Shown here piece by piece: positions 16,727 through 25,655 of a stretch of DNA of 64,000 nt. The stretch spans positions 1 to 64,000 of the forward strand of contig JADZFO010000006.1 in the NCBI GenBank assembly GCA_020849855.1, read 5' to 3'. The notes below the pieces were generated by a model. That model had not been told where the DNA came from. It ran no database searches and saw only the letters and a list, made by a program, of their open reading frames with translations. The translations under genes and the position numbers were made by a program. The stretch's first letter is position 1. Each line of letters begins with the position of its first letter. This DNA comes from a bacterium (GTDB taxonomy: Bacteria; 4484-113; JAFGCY01).

Positions 16727-17920
16727 TTAGGCGTGGGCATGGCCGTGAGAATGGCCATGACCGTGCTCTTCGTGATGGTGCTCGTCGTGATGATGCTCGT
16801 GGGGCTCCCACAGTGTTATGTACACCGCGGAAAGCAGGCTGAAGATCAGCGCCTGGACTGCACCCAGCAGCAGCCCCAGGAACAGGAAGGGAATATGCAG
16901 CGGAATGGCGATCGCGGTGTCGCCGATGGGGATCTGCAGCAGGCCGCCGAAGACACCCAGCAGCACGTCCTTGCCCAGGACGTTACCGAAGAGTCGCAGG
17001 GACAGGCTCATCGGCTGGATCAGCGCCTCCATCACGTGGATCACGATGAAGAGGATCGCCATGAAGCCGATCAGGAAGTACGAGCCGACGCCAAGGCCCA
17101 GTTCCTTGGCCGAGGGCAGCGCCCCCGGATAGTGCGCCAGATAGCCCATGGGGCTCTTGGCGATGGAACTGCCGTGGACATAGAAGAAAACCAGCACGGC
17201 CATGCCCAGGTTGAAGGACAGGTTGGAGGTGCTGGCGTGGCCCAGGAAGACAAGGCCGAAGAGGTTGCAGCACAGGATGTAGATAAACAGGGTGCCGATG
17301 AAGGGCAGGTGGCGGCGGACGTTCTGCTTGCCGAGGATGGCGCCGAAGAAGTCCTCGAAGAAGGTCACCACGATCTCGGCGAACATCGCCAGGCGGGTCA
17401 TGCGCTGGCCCTGGGCCGGCGCGGCCCGCAGCTGTTTGCCAGCGATGCTGAAGACGATGATCAGCGCGATGATAATCAGGGCGGCGTAGAAGATATGCTC
17501 AAAGGCCTTGAAGGGGCCGCCCATCGGGTCATTCAGCCCGGTGCCGGCGATGGCCTCGTTGATGCTGTGGGCCGCCTCGGGGGCGATGCCCTCCACGCCG
17601 TGCGAGCCTTCCATCAGGTGATGGACGGTGCCCAGCAGGTCCGGGAGATGCGGGATCTCGGCGGTCTCTGCGCCATGGCCGTCCTCGCCGTGCGAGGCGT
17701 CAGAATGCCCGCCGGCGCCGTGTTCGTCAGCGCCGTGTTCGTCAGCGTGGGCGGCATCCGCATGGCCGTCGGCGGCGTGCATGTCCGCACTGCTGGAGCC
17801 CGGCTCATGGCCGTGGGAGTCTTCGTGGCCATGCTCCTGGGCGGCGGCCGGCAGCGCGAGCAGGCATGCGCCAAGCAGCGCAGCCAGTGCTGTGAAAGTC
17901 AGTTTTGAGAACCTGTTCAA
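16727..17920 (-). CDS. atpB: F-type ATP synthase a subunit with His-rich extensions at both ends
   Basis: The a subunit forms the proton half-channels beside the c-ring. The core (about residues 125-370) has the expected membrane helices and the essential arginine in PMSLSLRLFGNVLGKDVLLG. The protein is about 400 residues because of additions. First comes a cleavable-looking signal peptide (NRFSKLTFTALAALLGACLL then ALPAAAQ). Next is about 60 residues crowded with His, Asp and Glu (HGHEDSHGHE, DAAHADEHGADEHGAGGHSD). The C-terminal tail again consists mainly of His, Glu and Gly. Longer N-termini with signal peptides are known in some lineages' a subunits, but the histidine density is striking and suggests metal or pH sensing. 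I chose TTG at 17920, preceded by GAGGGGAAGG; TTG at 17938 is the alternative. Confidence 0.93.
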   Translation of the reverse strand: MNRFSKLTFTALAALLGACLLALPAAAQEHGHEDSHGHEPGSSSADMHAADGHADAAHADEHGADEHGAGGHSDASHGEDGHGAETAEIPHLPDLLGTVHHLMEGSHGVEGIAPEAAHSINEAIAGTGLNDPMGGPFKAFEHIFYAALIIIALIIVFSIAGKQLRAAPAQGQRMTRLAMFAEIVVTFFEDFFGAILGKQNVRRHLPFIGTLFIYILCCNLFGLVFLGHASTSNLSFNLGMAVLVFFYVHGSSIAKSPMGYLAHYPGALPSAKELGLGVGSYFLIGFMAILFIVIHVMEALIQPMSLSLRLFGNVLGKDVLLGVFGGLLQIPIGDTAIAIPLHIPFLFLGLLLGAVQALIFSLLSAVYITLWEPHEHHHDEHHHEEHGHGHSHGHAHA

Positions 17921-17992
17921 CCTTCCCCTCGCGTGCAAAGCCCGAAAGAGTGATTCGGAGAATTGGCGCCTGCCAAGCCGGCCATGGCCCCA

Positions 17993-18382
17993 TCAGGGCC
18001 GGGGGGAAGAGGGGTCTTCCGCCCTGGGCCGCGCGCTAAGCCCGCGCACCACGATCACCACTGGAAGTGTGATCAGACCAGCCGCCAGGCCCATCGGCTC
18101 GAGGTAGTCCCTTGTGAAGAGCCAATAGAGCAGGAGGTAGGCCGCCGGAATCTTAGCACACGACAGGGCGAAAATGAATGTTCTGGAGCGGCCTTCCAGC
18201 CGCAGAAAGGCGCCCATGAGCCAGGAAAGCAGAATTGTGTTCAGGGCCAGCCACAGACAGCCCGCGCCAAAGCTGAAGGCCAGGGCCTCGTAGCCGGCGA
18301 GCGAGCCGATGAGCGCCCCGGCCAGGCCCAGCAGCGCGTAATCACGCACCAGTAGCCGGGAAAACATGCCGATATCGCTCAC
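17993..18382 (-). CDS. atpI: AtpI-like membrane protein of the atp operon
   Basis: The 129-residue protein has four hydrophobic segments (about 14-34, 38-58, 72-90 and 96-112) with short polar loops and a Pro/Ser-rich cytoplasmic tail. This size and topology, and its place directly before atpB, match the ATP synthase I family, which assists c-ring assembly and may carry Mg or Ca. Sequence conservation in this family is low, so the name rests on topology and context. Spacing is 85 bases after atpZ and about 70 bases before atpB. Confidence 0.75.
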   Translation of the reverse strand: MSDIGMFSRLLVRDYALLGLAGALIGSLAGYEALAFSFGAGCLWLALNTILLSWLMGAFLRLEGRSRTFIFALSCAKIPAAYLLLYWLFTRDYLEPMGLAAGLITLPVVIVVRGLSARPRAEDPSSPRP

Positions 18383-18467
18383 CGCAGGATTCTAAGGCCT
18401 GCCAAGGCCAGGCTTTGCGGTGGTACTGCGCTGGGTGCTGCGCGGTGGGAACTGCCCTCTGGGGAGC

Positions 18468-18755
18468 TCATGAATTCAGCCGGCTGAGCATGCGTATGGT
18501 GGAGACCAGGCCGGCCAGGGTGCCGACGAGGATCAGCACGATCATCCAAAAGCCGGTGCCGAGGCTGCGGTCCAGCCAGGAGCCGATCAGCCAGCCGCCC
18601 ACCGGGCCTGCCGCCAGGGTCATGGGAATGCTCAGGCCGTAGGCCAGTCCGCGCATGCGCTTGACCCGGTCGGCCTCCTGACGCGCGTCGTTACGCTTCT
18701 TCAGGCGCTCCTGCTCGGAATCCGGATGCCGGCTGTATTTGAAACGGAAATCCAT
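18468..18755 (-). CDS. atpZ: AtpZ/AtpQ-type accessory membrane protein
   Basis: The 95-residue protein has a highly charged N-terminal third (SEQERLKKRNDARQEADRVK) and two membrane helices (about 41-60 and 69-88) with the sequence AAGPVGGWLIGSWLDRSLGT. That Gly-rich hairpin is the hallmark of the AtpZ/AtpQ family (often annotated as a putative F0F1-ATPase Ca/Mg transporter subunit) that opens many atp operons. It is the first atp gene here, 43 bases downstream of the DivIVA-domain gene. Confidence 0.88.
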   Translation of the reverse strand: MDFRFKYSRHPDSEQERLKKRNDARQEADRVKRMRGLAYGLSIPMTLAAGPVGGWLIGSWLDRSLGTGFWMIVLILVGTLAGLVSTIRMLSRLNS

Positions 18756-18798
18756 GCTGTTTCAGACTGCGCCAAACCCCTGCTGTGCCAGCCGGGGC

Positions 18799-19905
18799 CT
18801 AGCTCCAGCGGGATGTGCGGCGGACCCGCGGGCCCTCATCGCCGTCATCCTCGTCGTCGTCGACGGGATGCACGCTCAGGCCGGAGCCGGCCGGCGCTGC
18901 GGTGTCATCAGTATCAGCGGGCGCTGCGGCAGCCGGCAGCTCCACTGCTCCAAGGGGCTCGTCATCATACTGAGGCAGCCCCGGCCCCGCGGCGCTAAGC
19001 TGAGCATCGGCGTCCGGGTCCTCGTCCTCTGCTTCCTCGAAGAGCTCCTCATCCCCGCCCAGGGCTTCGTCAGCGTAGACCTCTGCGTCTTCTTCGCTGT
19101 CCCAGTCGGCCTCTTCCTCCAGCTCCGGCTCAAGGGCCAGGTCGTCCTCGGCCCAGTCCTGGTCATCGGCGCTGTCGTAGGGGTCGGCCTCTGCTTCATC
19201 CACATCCGGCTCCACACTTTCCCAGGGCAGCGCGGCGGGCTCGGCATCCAGCGCGGCGGAGGGACGGGCCTGGCTGAGGGCGGCGGAGAAATCGTCTATG
19301 TCCAGATCGCGCTGGTTCTGCTGCGCCTCCGCCGGCGGCGCGGGCTGCGGCGGCCGGGGCGCGCGGGTATCGGCAACCGGCGCGGCGGCAGGCGGGCTGC
19401 TTAGCGGCAGGACCGGGCTGAGCTCGGCCAGCAGCGGAGCGGCATGCGGAGCAGCGGGGCGCGCAGCGGGCTGCCGCGCGGCCGGGCTGAGATGCGGGCT
19501 GCCCTGCTCGAGGCGGGCCATGAAGCCAGCCAGCAGGCCGTAAAACTCGTACTCGAAGCGCTCGCGCTGGGCCTGCAGGTCAGCCAGGCTGGCGCGGATC
19601 TTCTCGGCCTCCAGGCGGGCCTGGCCGACGATGGCATCGGCCTGGGAGCGCGCGGCATGGGCCAGGTCGTCGCTGGTCTTCTGCGCCAGCAGCACGGAGT
19701 TCTTCAGCAGCTCCTCGCTGTCGCGGTAGCTGCGCATCTGGTTCTCCAGCTCTGTCACGCGGCTGCGCAGCTGGGCGATCTGGCTGTTGTACTCCGTGAC
19801 CGCCTGCAGCACCGCCGTGCGGAAAAGCTCCACATCGTTGCGGTCATAGCCGCGCATGGAGATGCGGAAGGCGGCGTTTTCAATGTCGAGGGGGGTGAGG
19901 CTCAT
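18799..19905 (-). CDS. DivIVA-domain protein with long acidic tail
   Basis: Residues 1-55 match the DivIVA N-terminal domain (SLTPLDIENAAFRISMRGYD then RNDVELFRTAVLQAV). A coiled coil follows to about residue 130 (LRSRVTELENQMRSYRDSEE and on). The last 230 residues are Ala/Pro-rich and then very acidic (DEAEADPYDSADDQDWAEDD, ELEEEADWDSEEDAEV). They are probably disordered and end in a basic RRTSRWS. DivIVA proteins bind negatively curved membrane at poles or septa and recruit partners through the coiled coil. The gene overlaps yggT by 4 bases (ATGA), an old yggT-divIVA pairing linked to the division cluster in monoderms. The acidic tail is unusual. Confidence 0.88.
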   Translation of the reverse strand: MSLTPLDIENAAFRISMRGYDRNDVELFRTAVLQAVTEYNSQIAQLRSRVTELENQMRSYRDSEELLKNSVLLAQKTSDDLAHAARSQADAIVGQARLEAEKIRASLADLQAQRERFEYEFYGLLAGFMARLEQGSPHLSPAARQPAARPAAPHAAPLLAELSPVLPLSSPPAAAPVADTRAPRPPQPAPPAEAQQNQRDLDIDDFSAALSQARPSAALDAEPAALPWESVEPDVDEAEADPYDSADDQDWAEDDLALEPELEEEADWDSEEDAEVYADEALGGDEELFEEAEDEDPDADAQLSAAGPGLPQYDDEPLGAVELPAAAAPADTDDTAAPAGSGLSVHPVDDDEDDGDEGPRVRRTSRWS

Positions 19906-20165
19906 CGCACGTTCCGGGCCACCGCGCCCACCACAATGCTGAGGATGCTGAGGAATGCCACAGCGAGCATCGGCGAGAGGTCAAACATGCCAACCTGCAG
20001 CCGCATGCCGCGGAAGAGGCTGATGTAGGGGTCGATGATGCTCTCGAGTGTCCGGTACCAGCCGGCATAGCGCCAGGAGGGGTTAAAGCTGCCCAGCGAC
20101 CAGACAATGATTAGCAGAATGTAGAGCTCAATTGCTCCCTGCAGGATCCTGACAAGCATCTCCAC
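19902..20165 (-). CDS. YggT-family membrane protein
   Basis: The 87-residue protein has two hydrophobic segments (about 9-24 and 66-83) flanking the loop ESIIDPYISLFRGMR, close to the YggT signature (DP then FR with Pro and Arg conserved). YggT proteins are inner-membrane proteins linked to osmotic stress and, in Terrabacteria, to the division-associated ylmG-divIVA gene order. GTG at 20165 is preceded by TACAAT with a 6-base gap, so the transcript is probably leaderless. This promoter may drive divIVA and perhaps the whole atp operon. Confidence 0.9.
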   Translation of the reverse strand: MEMLVRILQGAIELYILLIIVWSLGSFNPSWRYAGWYRTLESIIDPYISLFRGMRLQVGMFDLSPMLAVAFLSILSIVVGAVARNVR

Positions 20166-20171
20166 CGCCGC

Positions 20172-20177
20172 ATTGTA
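20172..20177 (-). promoter_or_regulatory. Leaderless -10 box (TACAAT) for yggT-divIVA (and possibly atp)
   Basis: TACAAT on the minus strand, then GCGGCG, then the GTG start of the YggT gene. The 6-base gap puts the transcription start on the start codon. Confidence 0.55.
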
Positions 20178-20201
20178 ACACCGCCAGCCTGCGCCGGGGC
20201 A

Positions 20202-22214
20202 TTAGAGGTCAAAGTACTTATGGGGCTCATCGGGCCTTGGGGGCTCTGGCGCCTGGCCGGCGGGGACGGGCTGGGCGGCTGAATCACGGCGGCCGAGCAG
20301 GCCCAGATCGTTGATCTCGTCCAGCACTTCGCGCGGCAGGACCTCCTGCAGGGCAACAGAGAGATCGCCGCGGAAGCGCGAGCGCACCTGCGGGTCGTTC
20401 TCCAAGGCATGGCGGAAGAGCTCGATCAGACGCGCGCGGTCGCGGCCGGCCAGCTTGAGCATGGTCTCGCGCACCTGCAGGTTCTGCTCGCGGGGCAGCA
20501 GCTTCAGGGCCAGGGTGGCCGTCTGCTCCTCGGAGCCGACCACGCAGTACTTCAGCAGCACGCCGACCTTGCGCGGGCTGATGCGCTTGGGGATCGGCTG
20601 GCCGTTGAAGACGGCGAAGATGAAGTCGCAGTAGTCGCGCACGGCATCCTCACGGCTGGCGCCGTCCTTCTCATTGGTGGTGCCGACGATGGTGAGCTTC
20701 TTCTCCTGGCCGGTGAACTTGCGCACGGCCTTCTGCTCGATCTCGCCTGCGTACTCGGCCATGAAGCTGTCGCTGACGCGCTCGCCGCGGTAGTTAAAGA
20801 TGTCGCCGCGCGCCAGATACTGGCCGAAGAGGCGCAGCACGGACTGCTCCAGGGCGGACAGCGACAGGCTGGGGCCGACGCGCGGGGCGTCGGTGGCCAC
20901 AAAGCCCAGCAAGAAGCGGTCATCCAGCCAGCGCGAAATGTTCACTCCGGGCACGATGACGATGGGCGGCAGCCGGGGCCAGCCCTCGGCATCATGAGGG
21001 AAGCAGTTGGGGTGCAGCGAGTCCAGTTTAAGCAGGGCGGAAGCCACGTTCCAGGGGGTGGCGAAAGAGTCGCGCAGGGGATCTTCCAGGCGGGCAAGCT
21101 GCTCCGAGATAAGCACGGATGAGCCGCTGAGGGAGCCGCGGTACTCACTGACCAGGCTGGCCTCCGCCGAGCGATGCATGGCCTCGGTGTCGGCCAGCGC
21201 GCGGGCGAGGCCCTCGCCGCTGAGCAGCACCGGGCCGCCGTCATAGCTGGAGCGCGACTGCTGATCCGAGCCGGCATGGGCGATACGGAAGGCCTGCTGG
21301 CGGGCGCGCAGCATGCACTCCCGCAGATGGGCCGCATCGGCGCAGAGGCCCTCAAAGCAGTCCTTGAGCTCGTTCTTCAGATGCCGCAGCTCTGCCGAGC
21401 CGACTTCCTGCTGCAGGGAGGAAAGCTCATAGCCGGCGAGGTGTGTGTAGTCGGTCTGGGCCGCGGCCAGCAGCTCGGCGGCCAGACGGTTCAGCTCGCC
21501 GATCTCCCTGAGTGCCGGGGCGAGGCGCTCGGAGCGCAGCAGATCCATCATCACCCGGGCGTCAGAGGTAAGCTGGGCCTGGGCCGAGCGCAGCAGGCCG
21601 ACGCTGTGCTCCAGCTCATGCCGCTCGGCGGTGAGGTCGCGGCGCTTGCCGCGCAGGGATGCACCGGGTGTTCGGCTGGAGCGCTCTGGGTCGTAAGGAT
21701 CCAGCTCACCGCTGCCCAGCAGGTAAAGGCGCTGCAGGGGCATCAGCACCGCCGGCAGATCATGGAGGACCTGGGCATGCGCCTGCAGGGCAGCCGCTTC
21801 GTGGGCCTCAACATCGTCCGCCCCGGCAGCCGGCGTCCTGCTGCCGCTGTGCAGCCGGCGGCTGGCCTTGAGCAGCAGCTCAAACTCGATCAGCAGAGCC
21901 TGGTATAGCTCGCGCGGCAGCAGCTGCACCAGCTGCTTGCCGCCGCCCGGCTGGCTCAGCTCCAGCTCGTCACACAGCGCGCCGGTGAAGAGGAAGAGCT
22001 GCTGGGCCGGGCTGAGCTCGCCGCGGCTGGAGCTGAGCAGGGCGCGGGCAATGGCCAGCCAGGCGGCCCGCAGCTTGGGCGCCGCAGCAGCATTGGCATC
22101 GCCGCCGCGTTCGGCCTGCAGCGCCAGCAGCGCCTGGCCCAGCTTGGCCAGGGCCTCGGGGGCTGCGCCCTTTACAACCTGCTTGAAGTAATGGTTGATC
22201 TCCCGATCCTGCAT
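20202..22214 (-). CDS. Large cytoplasmic protein of unknown function (670 residues)
   Basis: I place the start at ATG 22214 (MQDREINHYF) because GGACGGAG lies 4 bases upstream; a longer frame begins ten codons earlier. The protein has no signal peptide or membrane helix. It is mainly helical for the first 300 residues (several Ala/Leu/Gln-rich coiled-coil-like stretches). A central more structured part follows (WPRLPPIVIVPGVNISRWLD, RDIFNYRGERVS-like segment at about 475). The C-terminal helical region resembles HEAT-type or cyclic-repeat packing (LALKLLPREQNLQVRETMLK). There is no nucleotide-binding motif. I recognise no family. It lies 36 bases before the YggT promoter in the same direction, and a terminator separates it from the large lipoprotein gene upstream. 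Confidence 0.8.
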   Translation of the reverse strand: MQDREINHYFKQVVKGAAPEALAKLGQALLALQAERGGDANAAAAPKLRAAWLAIARALLSSSRGELSPAQQLFLFTGALCDELELSQPGGGKQLVQLLPRELYQALLIEFELLLKASRRLHSGSRTPAAGADDVEAHEAAALQAHAQVLHDLPAVLMPLQRLYLLGSGELDPYDPERSSRTPGASLRGKRRDLTAERHELEHSVGLLRSAQAQLTSDARVMMDLLRSERLAPALREIGELNRLAAELLAAAQTDYTHLAGYELSSLQQEVGSAELRHLKNELKDCFEGLCADAAHLRECMLRARQQAFRIAHAGSDQQSRSSYDGGPVLLSGEGLARALADTEAMHRSAEASLVSEYRGSLSGSSVLISEQLARLEDPLRDSFATPWNVASALLKLDSLHPNCFPHDAEGWPRLPPIVIVPGVNISRWLDDRFLLGFVATDAPRVGPSLSLSALEQSVLRLFGQYLARGDIFNYRGERVSDSFMAEYAGEIEQKAVRKFTGQEKKLTIVGTTNEKDGASREDAVRDYCDFIFAVFNGQPIPKRISPRKVGVLLKYCVVGSEEQTATLALKLLPREQNLQVRETMLKLAGRDRARLIELFRHALENDPQVRSRFRGDLSVALQEVLPREVLDEINDLGLLGRRDSAAQPVPAGQAPEPPRPDEPHKYFDL

Positions 22215-22280
22215 GCGGCTCCGTCCACAGCGGTGCTGCTGCACCGCTCTACCGTGGTTTTATCGGCAGCTGCAAAGCAA

Positions 22281-22306
22281 AAGGGCAGCCCTTGCGGGCT
22301 GCCCTT
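22281..22306 (-). terminator. Strong terminator of the 22329-25433 gene
   Basis: A perfect 11-bp stem (AAGGGCAGCCC / GGGCTGCCCTT) with a 4-nt loop. On the minus strand it is followed by TTGCTTTGC; on the plus strand by TCTTTG. It lies 22 bases after the lipoprotein stop. Confidence 0.85.
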
Positions 22307-22328
22307 TCTTTGAGACCAGTTGACTGGA

Positions 22329-25300
22329 CTAGTTGCCGGCGATCAGGAAGCCGTTCTTGTCCAGGAAGTTCTTGGCTGTGTAGTCCACATCGAAGGGGAT
22401 AAGGAAGTGCTCCCCGCCGATCGGCAGGCCGATCTCGTCAACATCCGCAGCGTTGCAGAAGACGAAGACGCCATTGAGGTCCTCCGGCAGGTTGGTAACC
22501 GTGTAGTTACCGTTGGCATCGGAGACACCAGAGCCATAGAACACAGCGTGAGCGGAATCCCAGACCTCGACCTGCACGCCCGGGAAGGGCTCATCCGGCG
22601 CATCCGGGTTGCTGATTGGATCCGGCCAGTCCTGCGTCAGGCGGGTGACGGTACCGCTGACCGAGAGGTTACCGCCGCCGCCGCCGCCCTTGGCGACGAA
22701 GTCGACGCCGGTGGCATCAGGCGGCAGGGAGACCGGACGGCTCGCGGGCAGGAAGGTGAAGTTCGCCATCGAAGGCACCACGGTGTGGGCGCCGTCGGCG
22801 ACGCCGCCGATGGAGTAATCGCCATTGGCGTCCGTCGTGTCGCTCAGGGCACCGATGGTGACCGTCACGCCGGCGATCGGGGTGTCGCCGAGGTTGTCGT
22901 CATCGGTGTCTTCCAGCACGGTGCCGCTGACGGTGTTGTTACCACCGCCGCCGCCGCCGCCCTCGTTGACCTTCATGTTGAAGGTCTGGCTGAAGACGCC
23001 GCTGTTGGCGATCAGGTTGCCGGTACCGCTGTCAAGCGCGCCGGTCCAGAACCAGAAGGAGTAGGTTCCGGCGACCAGCTTGGCATCCTGGACCACGGCG
23101 AACTGAGTGCCGTCCGCGCTGTAGTGCTCAATGTCGTTGCGGACATCGACGCTGACATCGCCGTCCTTGTCCAGGCGGCTGAGCGGGAACTGCAGCAGGG
23201 CGCCGTTGATGTCAGCACTGACATCGACCGGATAGATCATGTTGACCAGCTGGGTCACCTGGCTGTTGGTGAAGGGGTCCGTGTACTGCGCGTTGACCAC
23301 GAAGAAGAGGTAGGTCTTCGAGCCGGCCACGCCGTCAATCTGCGGGGCGACGAAGTCGAAGCCGCTGATGTCGGCGGTGCCGGTCTTGATGTCGGAACCC
23401 GTCGCCGGGACGACGCTGGAGACCACGGCCGAGCAGATCAGCGGATCGATGCTGGTGGCGGAACCGCTGGAGCCGGTGGGCTGGATGGTGACGAAGCCGG
23501 ACAGGTCGTCGGCAACGCCGGCCGGGAGCGTGAACTCAATGGCCTCTTCCTCGCCAACCGGGGTGGCAGGCCAGGTGATGTTGGCGCCAGGGACCGCCAC
23601 GCCGTCGCCGGGGGTGGAGCTGTTCAGCCAGATCTGGCCGCCGGTGTCGCCCAGGTTGAAGCCGCGGATGCGGATCTTCGAGCCACCGCTGGCGCGGCGC
23701 CAGGCGTAAGGACGCGGGGACACGGCAGAGCCGAGGAACTTGTTCGGGTCACGCACGACAGCCGGGAGCTCCTGGCTGCCGTTGACGACGCCGGTGAAGG
23801 GGCTGGTGTAGAAGGTCACACCACCGAAGAAGACGAAGTCGTTATAGAGCAGGGTGGTCGGCTCGTTGGGATCCGGCCAGCGGCTCCAGGCGTTCTCCGC
23901 GGCTTCGATCTGGCCGAAGTCCAGCGGCTCAACGGAGGTGATGACGATCTCGTCCACACCCACCACCTTGACGGTCGGGCCAAGGAAGACGGCCACATCG
24001 CCGGTGGTGTTGTCGGTCACCTGGACAGAAGTGCTGTAGTTGCCCTTGCTGTTATAGGTGTACTTCAGCGGCAGGCTGTTGCCGTTGACCGTGGTGGTCG
24101 TGTCGCCGCCGATCGGGAAGAGCTTGTAGCTGTAGTTGCCAGAACCGCCGGCCACCGAGACGTTGAAGTTGAACTCGGTCTTGGTCGCCACGCCGATCTT
24201 CGGCGAGACGTTGACGCTGCCCACCAGGGAGGTGGCCAGGGTCACGGCGAAGGGGGCGCTGGTCAGGCCGTTATCGGCGGTAACCGTCACGAGGATCGAG
24301 CTGGGATCGCCGGTGATCGCCGGGAGGGCGGTCACGGCAACCTGGGAGTCGTTCCAGGAAGCGACGGTCTGCGGGGCGCCGGTGCCGATGTTCAGGCGGC
24401 CGGTGCCCTGGGTGCTGCCGAAGTACTTGCCAAAGACGGTGACGGGCTGGCCGATCTTCAGGGCGCCGGGGGACACACCGGTGATGACCGGGGTGTTGGC
24501 GACGATGAAGGTCTGGCTGTCATAGACATCGCCGCCCACCGTGACGCGGATCGGGCCGCTGACAGCGCCGTCAGGGATGATCACCTTAACAAGGTTGTTG
24601 CTCCAGGCGCTCACCGGCAGGTTCATGCCGTTGATGCTGGCCTTGGAGCCGCCCTGCTGGTTGCCAAAGCCCTCGCCGACGATGTCGACCTGGGTGCCGA
24701 TCGGGCCGTTGGCCGGCGTGATGCTGGTGATGGTCAGCTCGCCGCTGCCCGGAGGCGGCTGGGCGACGAAGGCCTTCAGGTTGCTCTTAACGCCGTTAAC
24801 CTCAACGTACACATTGCCCGTGATGGCGGTAGCCGGCACGAGCACGGTAATGGAGGTGTTGGACCACTTGGGCTCGCCAGCGCCATCGTTGATCACGGTG
24901 GCTTCGACGACATCAGTGCCAGCGCCGTCAGTCGAGAAGAAGACACCGCTGCTCTCGGCGAAGTCGCCGAAGTTGATGCCGGTCAGGACCACCTCATCGG
25001 TGCCGCGACGACCGTAGTCCGGGGTGATGGAGTACAGGAGAGGAGTGCCCGGCACAATCTGGCCGATGATCAGCTGAGCGTTGGTTCCGCTCTGCGACAC
25101 CTTACCATTCTGCTTGACCACGACAACGCCGGAGGTCATGCCAGGAACTACCACAGCCCGGATCTGGGTGTCGGTCCACGAGGCGATGCTGAAGTTCACA
25201 TCATTCAGCTCAACCAGACCATTGCCCTGGCTGGCCCCGAAGTTTGATCCGCTGATCACAACCTCATCGCCCGCCTGCGCTGCCGAACGACTCAGGTTGA

Positions 25301-25433
25301 AAATGCTCGGCGCGATCCCATTGAGATCGTCGTCGTCATTCCCACCGCCGCCGCTTGAGCAGGACACAATGAGACTGGCCACAACCAATGCAAGCGCCCG
25401 CCAGAGCAGGCCGCTGTTCAGTTTGGCTAACAT
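22329..25433 (-). CDS. Very large IPT/TIG-domain surface lipoprotein
   Basis: The 1034-residue protein has a lipoprotein signal ending SLIVSC, followed by a Gly/Asp-rich spacer. At least five IPT/TIG immunoglobulin-like domains follow over residues 40-400 (APSIFNLSRSAAQAGDEVVI, SITPDYGRRGTDEVVLTGIN, SITPANGPIGTQVDIVGEGF, ITGVSPGALKIGQPVTVFGK). Further beta-sandwich regions come next, then two carboxypeptidase-regulatory/SdrD-B-like modules near the C-terminus (LGDTPIAGVTVTIGALSDTT, PFPGVQVEVWDSAHAVFYGS) separated by Gly-rich linkers. This is a cell-surface adhesive or structural architecture; ligands cannot be inferred. A TATAAT box about 58 bases upstream and AAGGAGG 9 bases before the ATG show a normal leadered transcript. 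The plus-strand 975-codon frame across it is a shadow. Confidence 0.92.
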   Translation of the reverse strand: MLAKLNSGLLWRALALVVASLIVSCSSGGGGNDDDDLNGIAPSIFNLSRSAAQAGDEVVISGSNFGASQGNGLVELNDVNFSIASWTDTQIRAVVVPGMTSGVVVVKQNGKVSQSGTNAQLIIGQIVPGTPLLYSITPDYGRRGTDEVVLTGINFGDFAESSGVFFSTDGAGTDVVEATVINDGAGEPKWSNTSITVLVPATAITGNVYVEVNGVKSNLKAFVAQPPPGSGELTITSITPANGPIGTQVDIVGEGFGNQQGGSKASINGMNLPVSAWSNNLVKVIIPDGAVSGPIRVTVGGDVYDSQTFIVANTPVITGVSPGALKIGQPVTVFGKYFGSTQGTGRLNIGTGAPQTVASWNDSQVAVTALPAITGDPSSILVTVTADNGLTSAPFAVTLATSLVGSVNVSPKIGVATKTEFNFNVSVAGGSGNYSYKLFPIGGDTTTTVNGNSLPLKYTYNSKGNYSTSVQVTDNTTGDVAVFLGPTVKVVGVDEIVITSVEPLDFGQIEAAENAWSRWPDPNEPTTLLYNDFVFFGGVTFYTSPFTGVVNGSQELPAVVRDPNKFLGSAVSPRPYAWRRASGGSKIRIRGFNLGDTGGQIWLNSSTPGDGVAVPGANITWPATPVGEEEAIEFTLPAGVADDLSGFVTIQPTGSSGSATSIDPLICSAVVSSVVPATGSDIKTGTADISGFDFVAPQIDGVAGSKTYLFFVVNAQYTDPFTNSQVTQLVNMIYPVDVSADINGALLQFPLSRLDKDGDVSVDVRNDIEHYSADGTQFAVVQDAKLVAGTYSFWFWTGALDSGTGNLIANSGVFSQTFNMKVNEGGGGGGGNNTVSGTVLEDTDDDNLGDTPIAGVTVTIGALSDTTDANGDYSIGGVADGAHTVVPSMANFTFLPASRPVSLPPDATGVDFVAKGGGGGGNLSVSGTVTRLTQDWPDPISNPDAPDEPFPGVQVEVWDSAHAVFYGSGVSDANGNYTVTNLPEDLNGVFVFCNAADVDEIGLPIGGEHFLIPFDVDYTAKNFLDKNGFLIAGN

Positions 25434-25490
25434 TTGCCGAAGCCTCCTTTATTGCCGGTCAGCACTCCAGTAAGGAGAAGGATAGATTGG

Positions 25491-25496
25491 ATTATA
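25491..25496 (-). promoter_or_regulatory. -10 box (TATAAT) for the IPT/TIG lipoprotein gene
   Basis: A perfect TATAAT on the minus strand lies 57 bases upstream of the ATG at 25433. It gives a 5' untranslated region of about 50 bases that contains AAGGAGG. The -35 is poor (TATTGC at 17-base spacing). Confidence 0.55.
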
Positions 25497-25655
25497 ACTG
25501 AAATCCCGGCAATGCAATACCGCAGCCGACCTTCAGGTCCGCACAGCTTTGCGCAGGAGTTCAGCGTCAGAACCACTTACCCATTATTGTTCTACCCCGC
25601 GACTGCCACGCAGCTAACTTGTGTTTAGCAATTTTGAGACAAAGAGCGCCGCAGC

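Noticed and set aside
22320-25247. 975-codon open frame on the plus strand, antisense to the IPT/TIG lipoprotein
   Set aside because: The translation is Gly/Ala/Val/Asp/His-rich with no domain, signal or start context. The minus frame has a lipoprotein signal, repeated Ig-like domains, promoter and terminator. High GC makes long antisense frames common.
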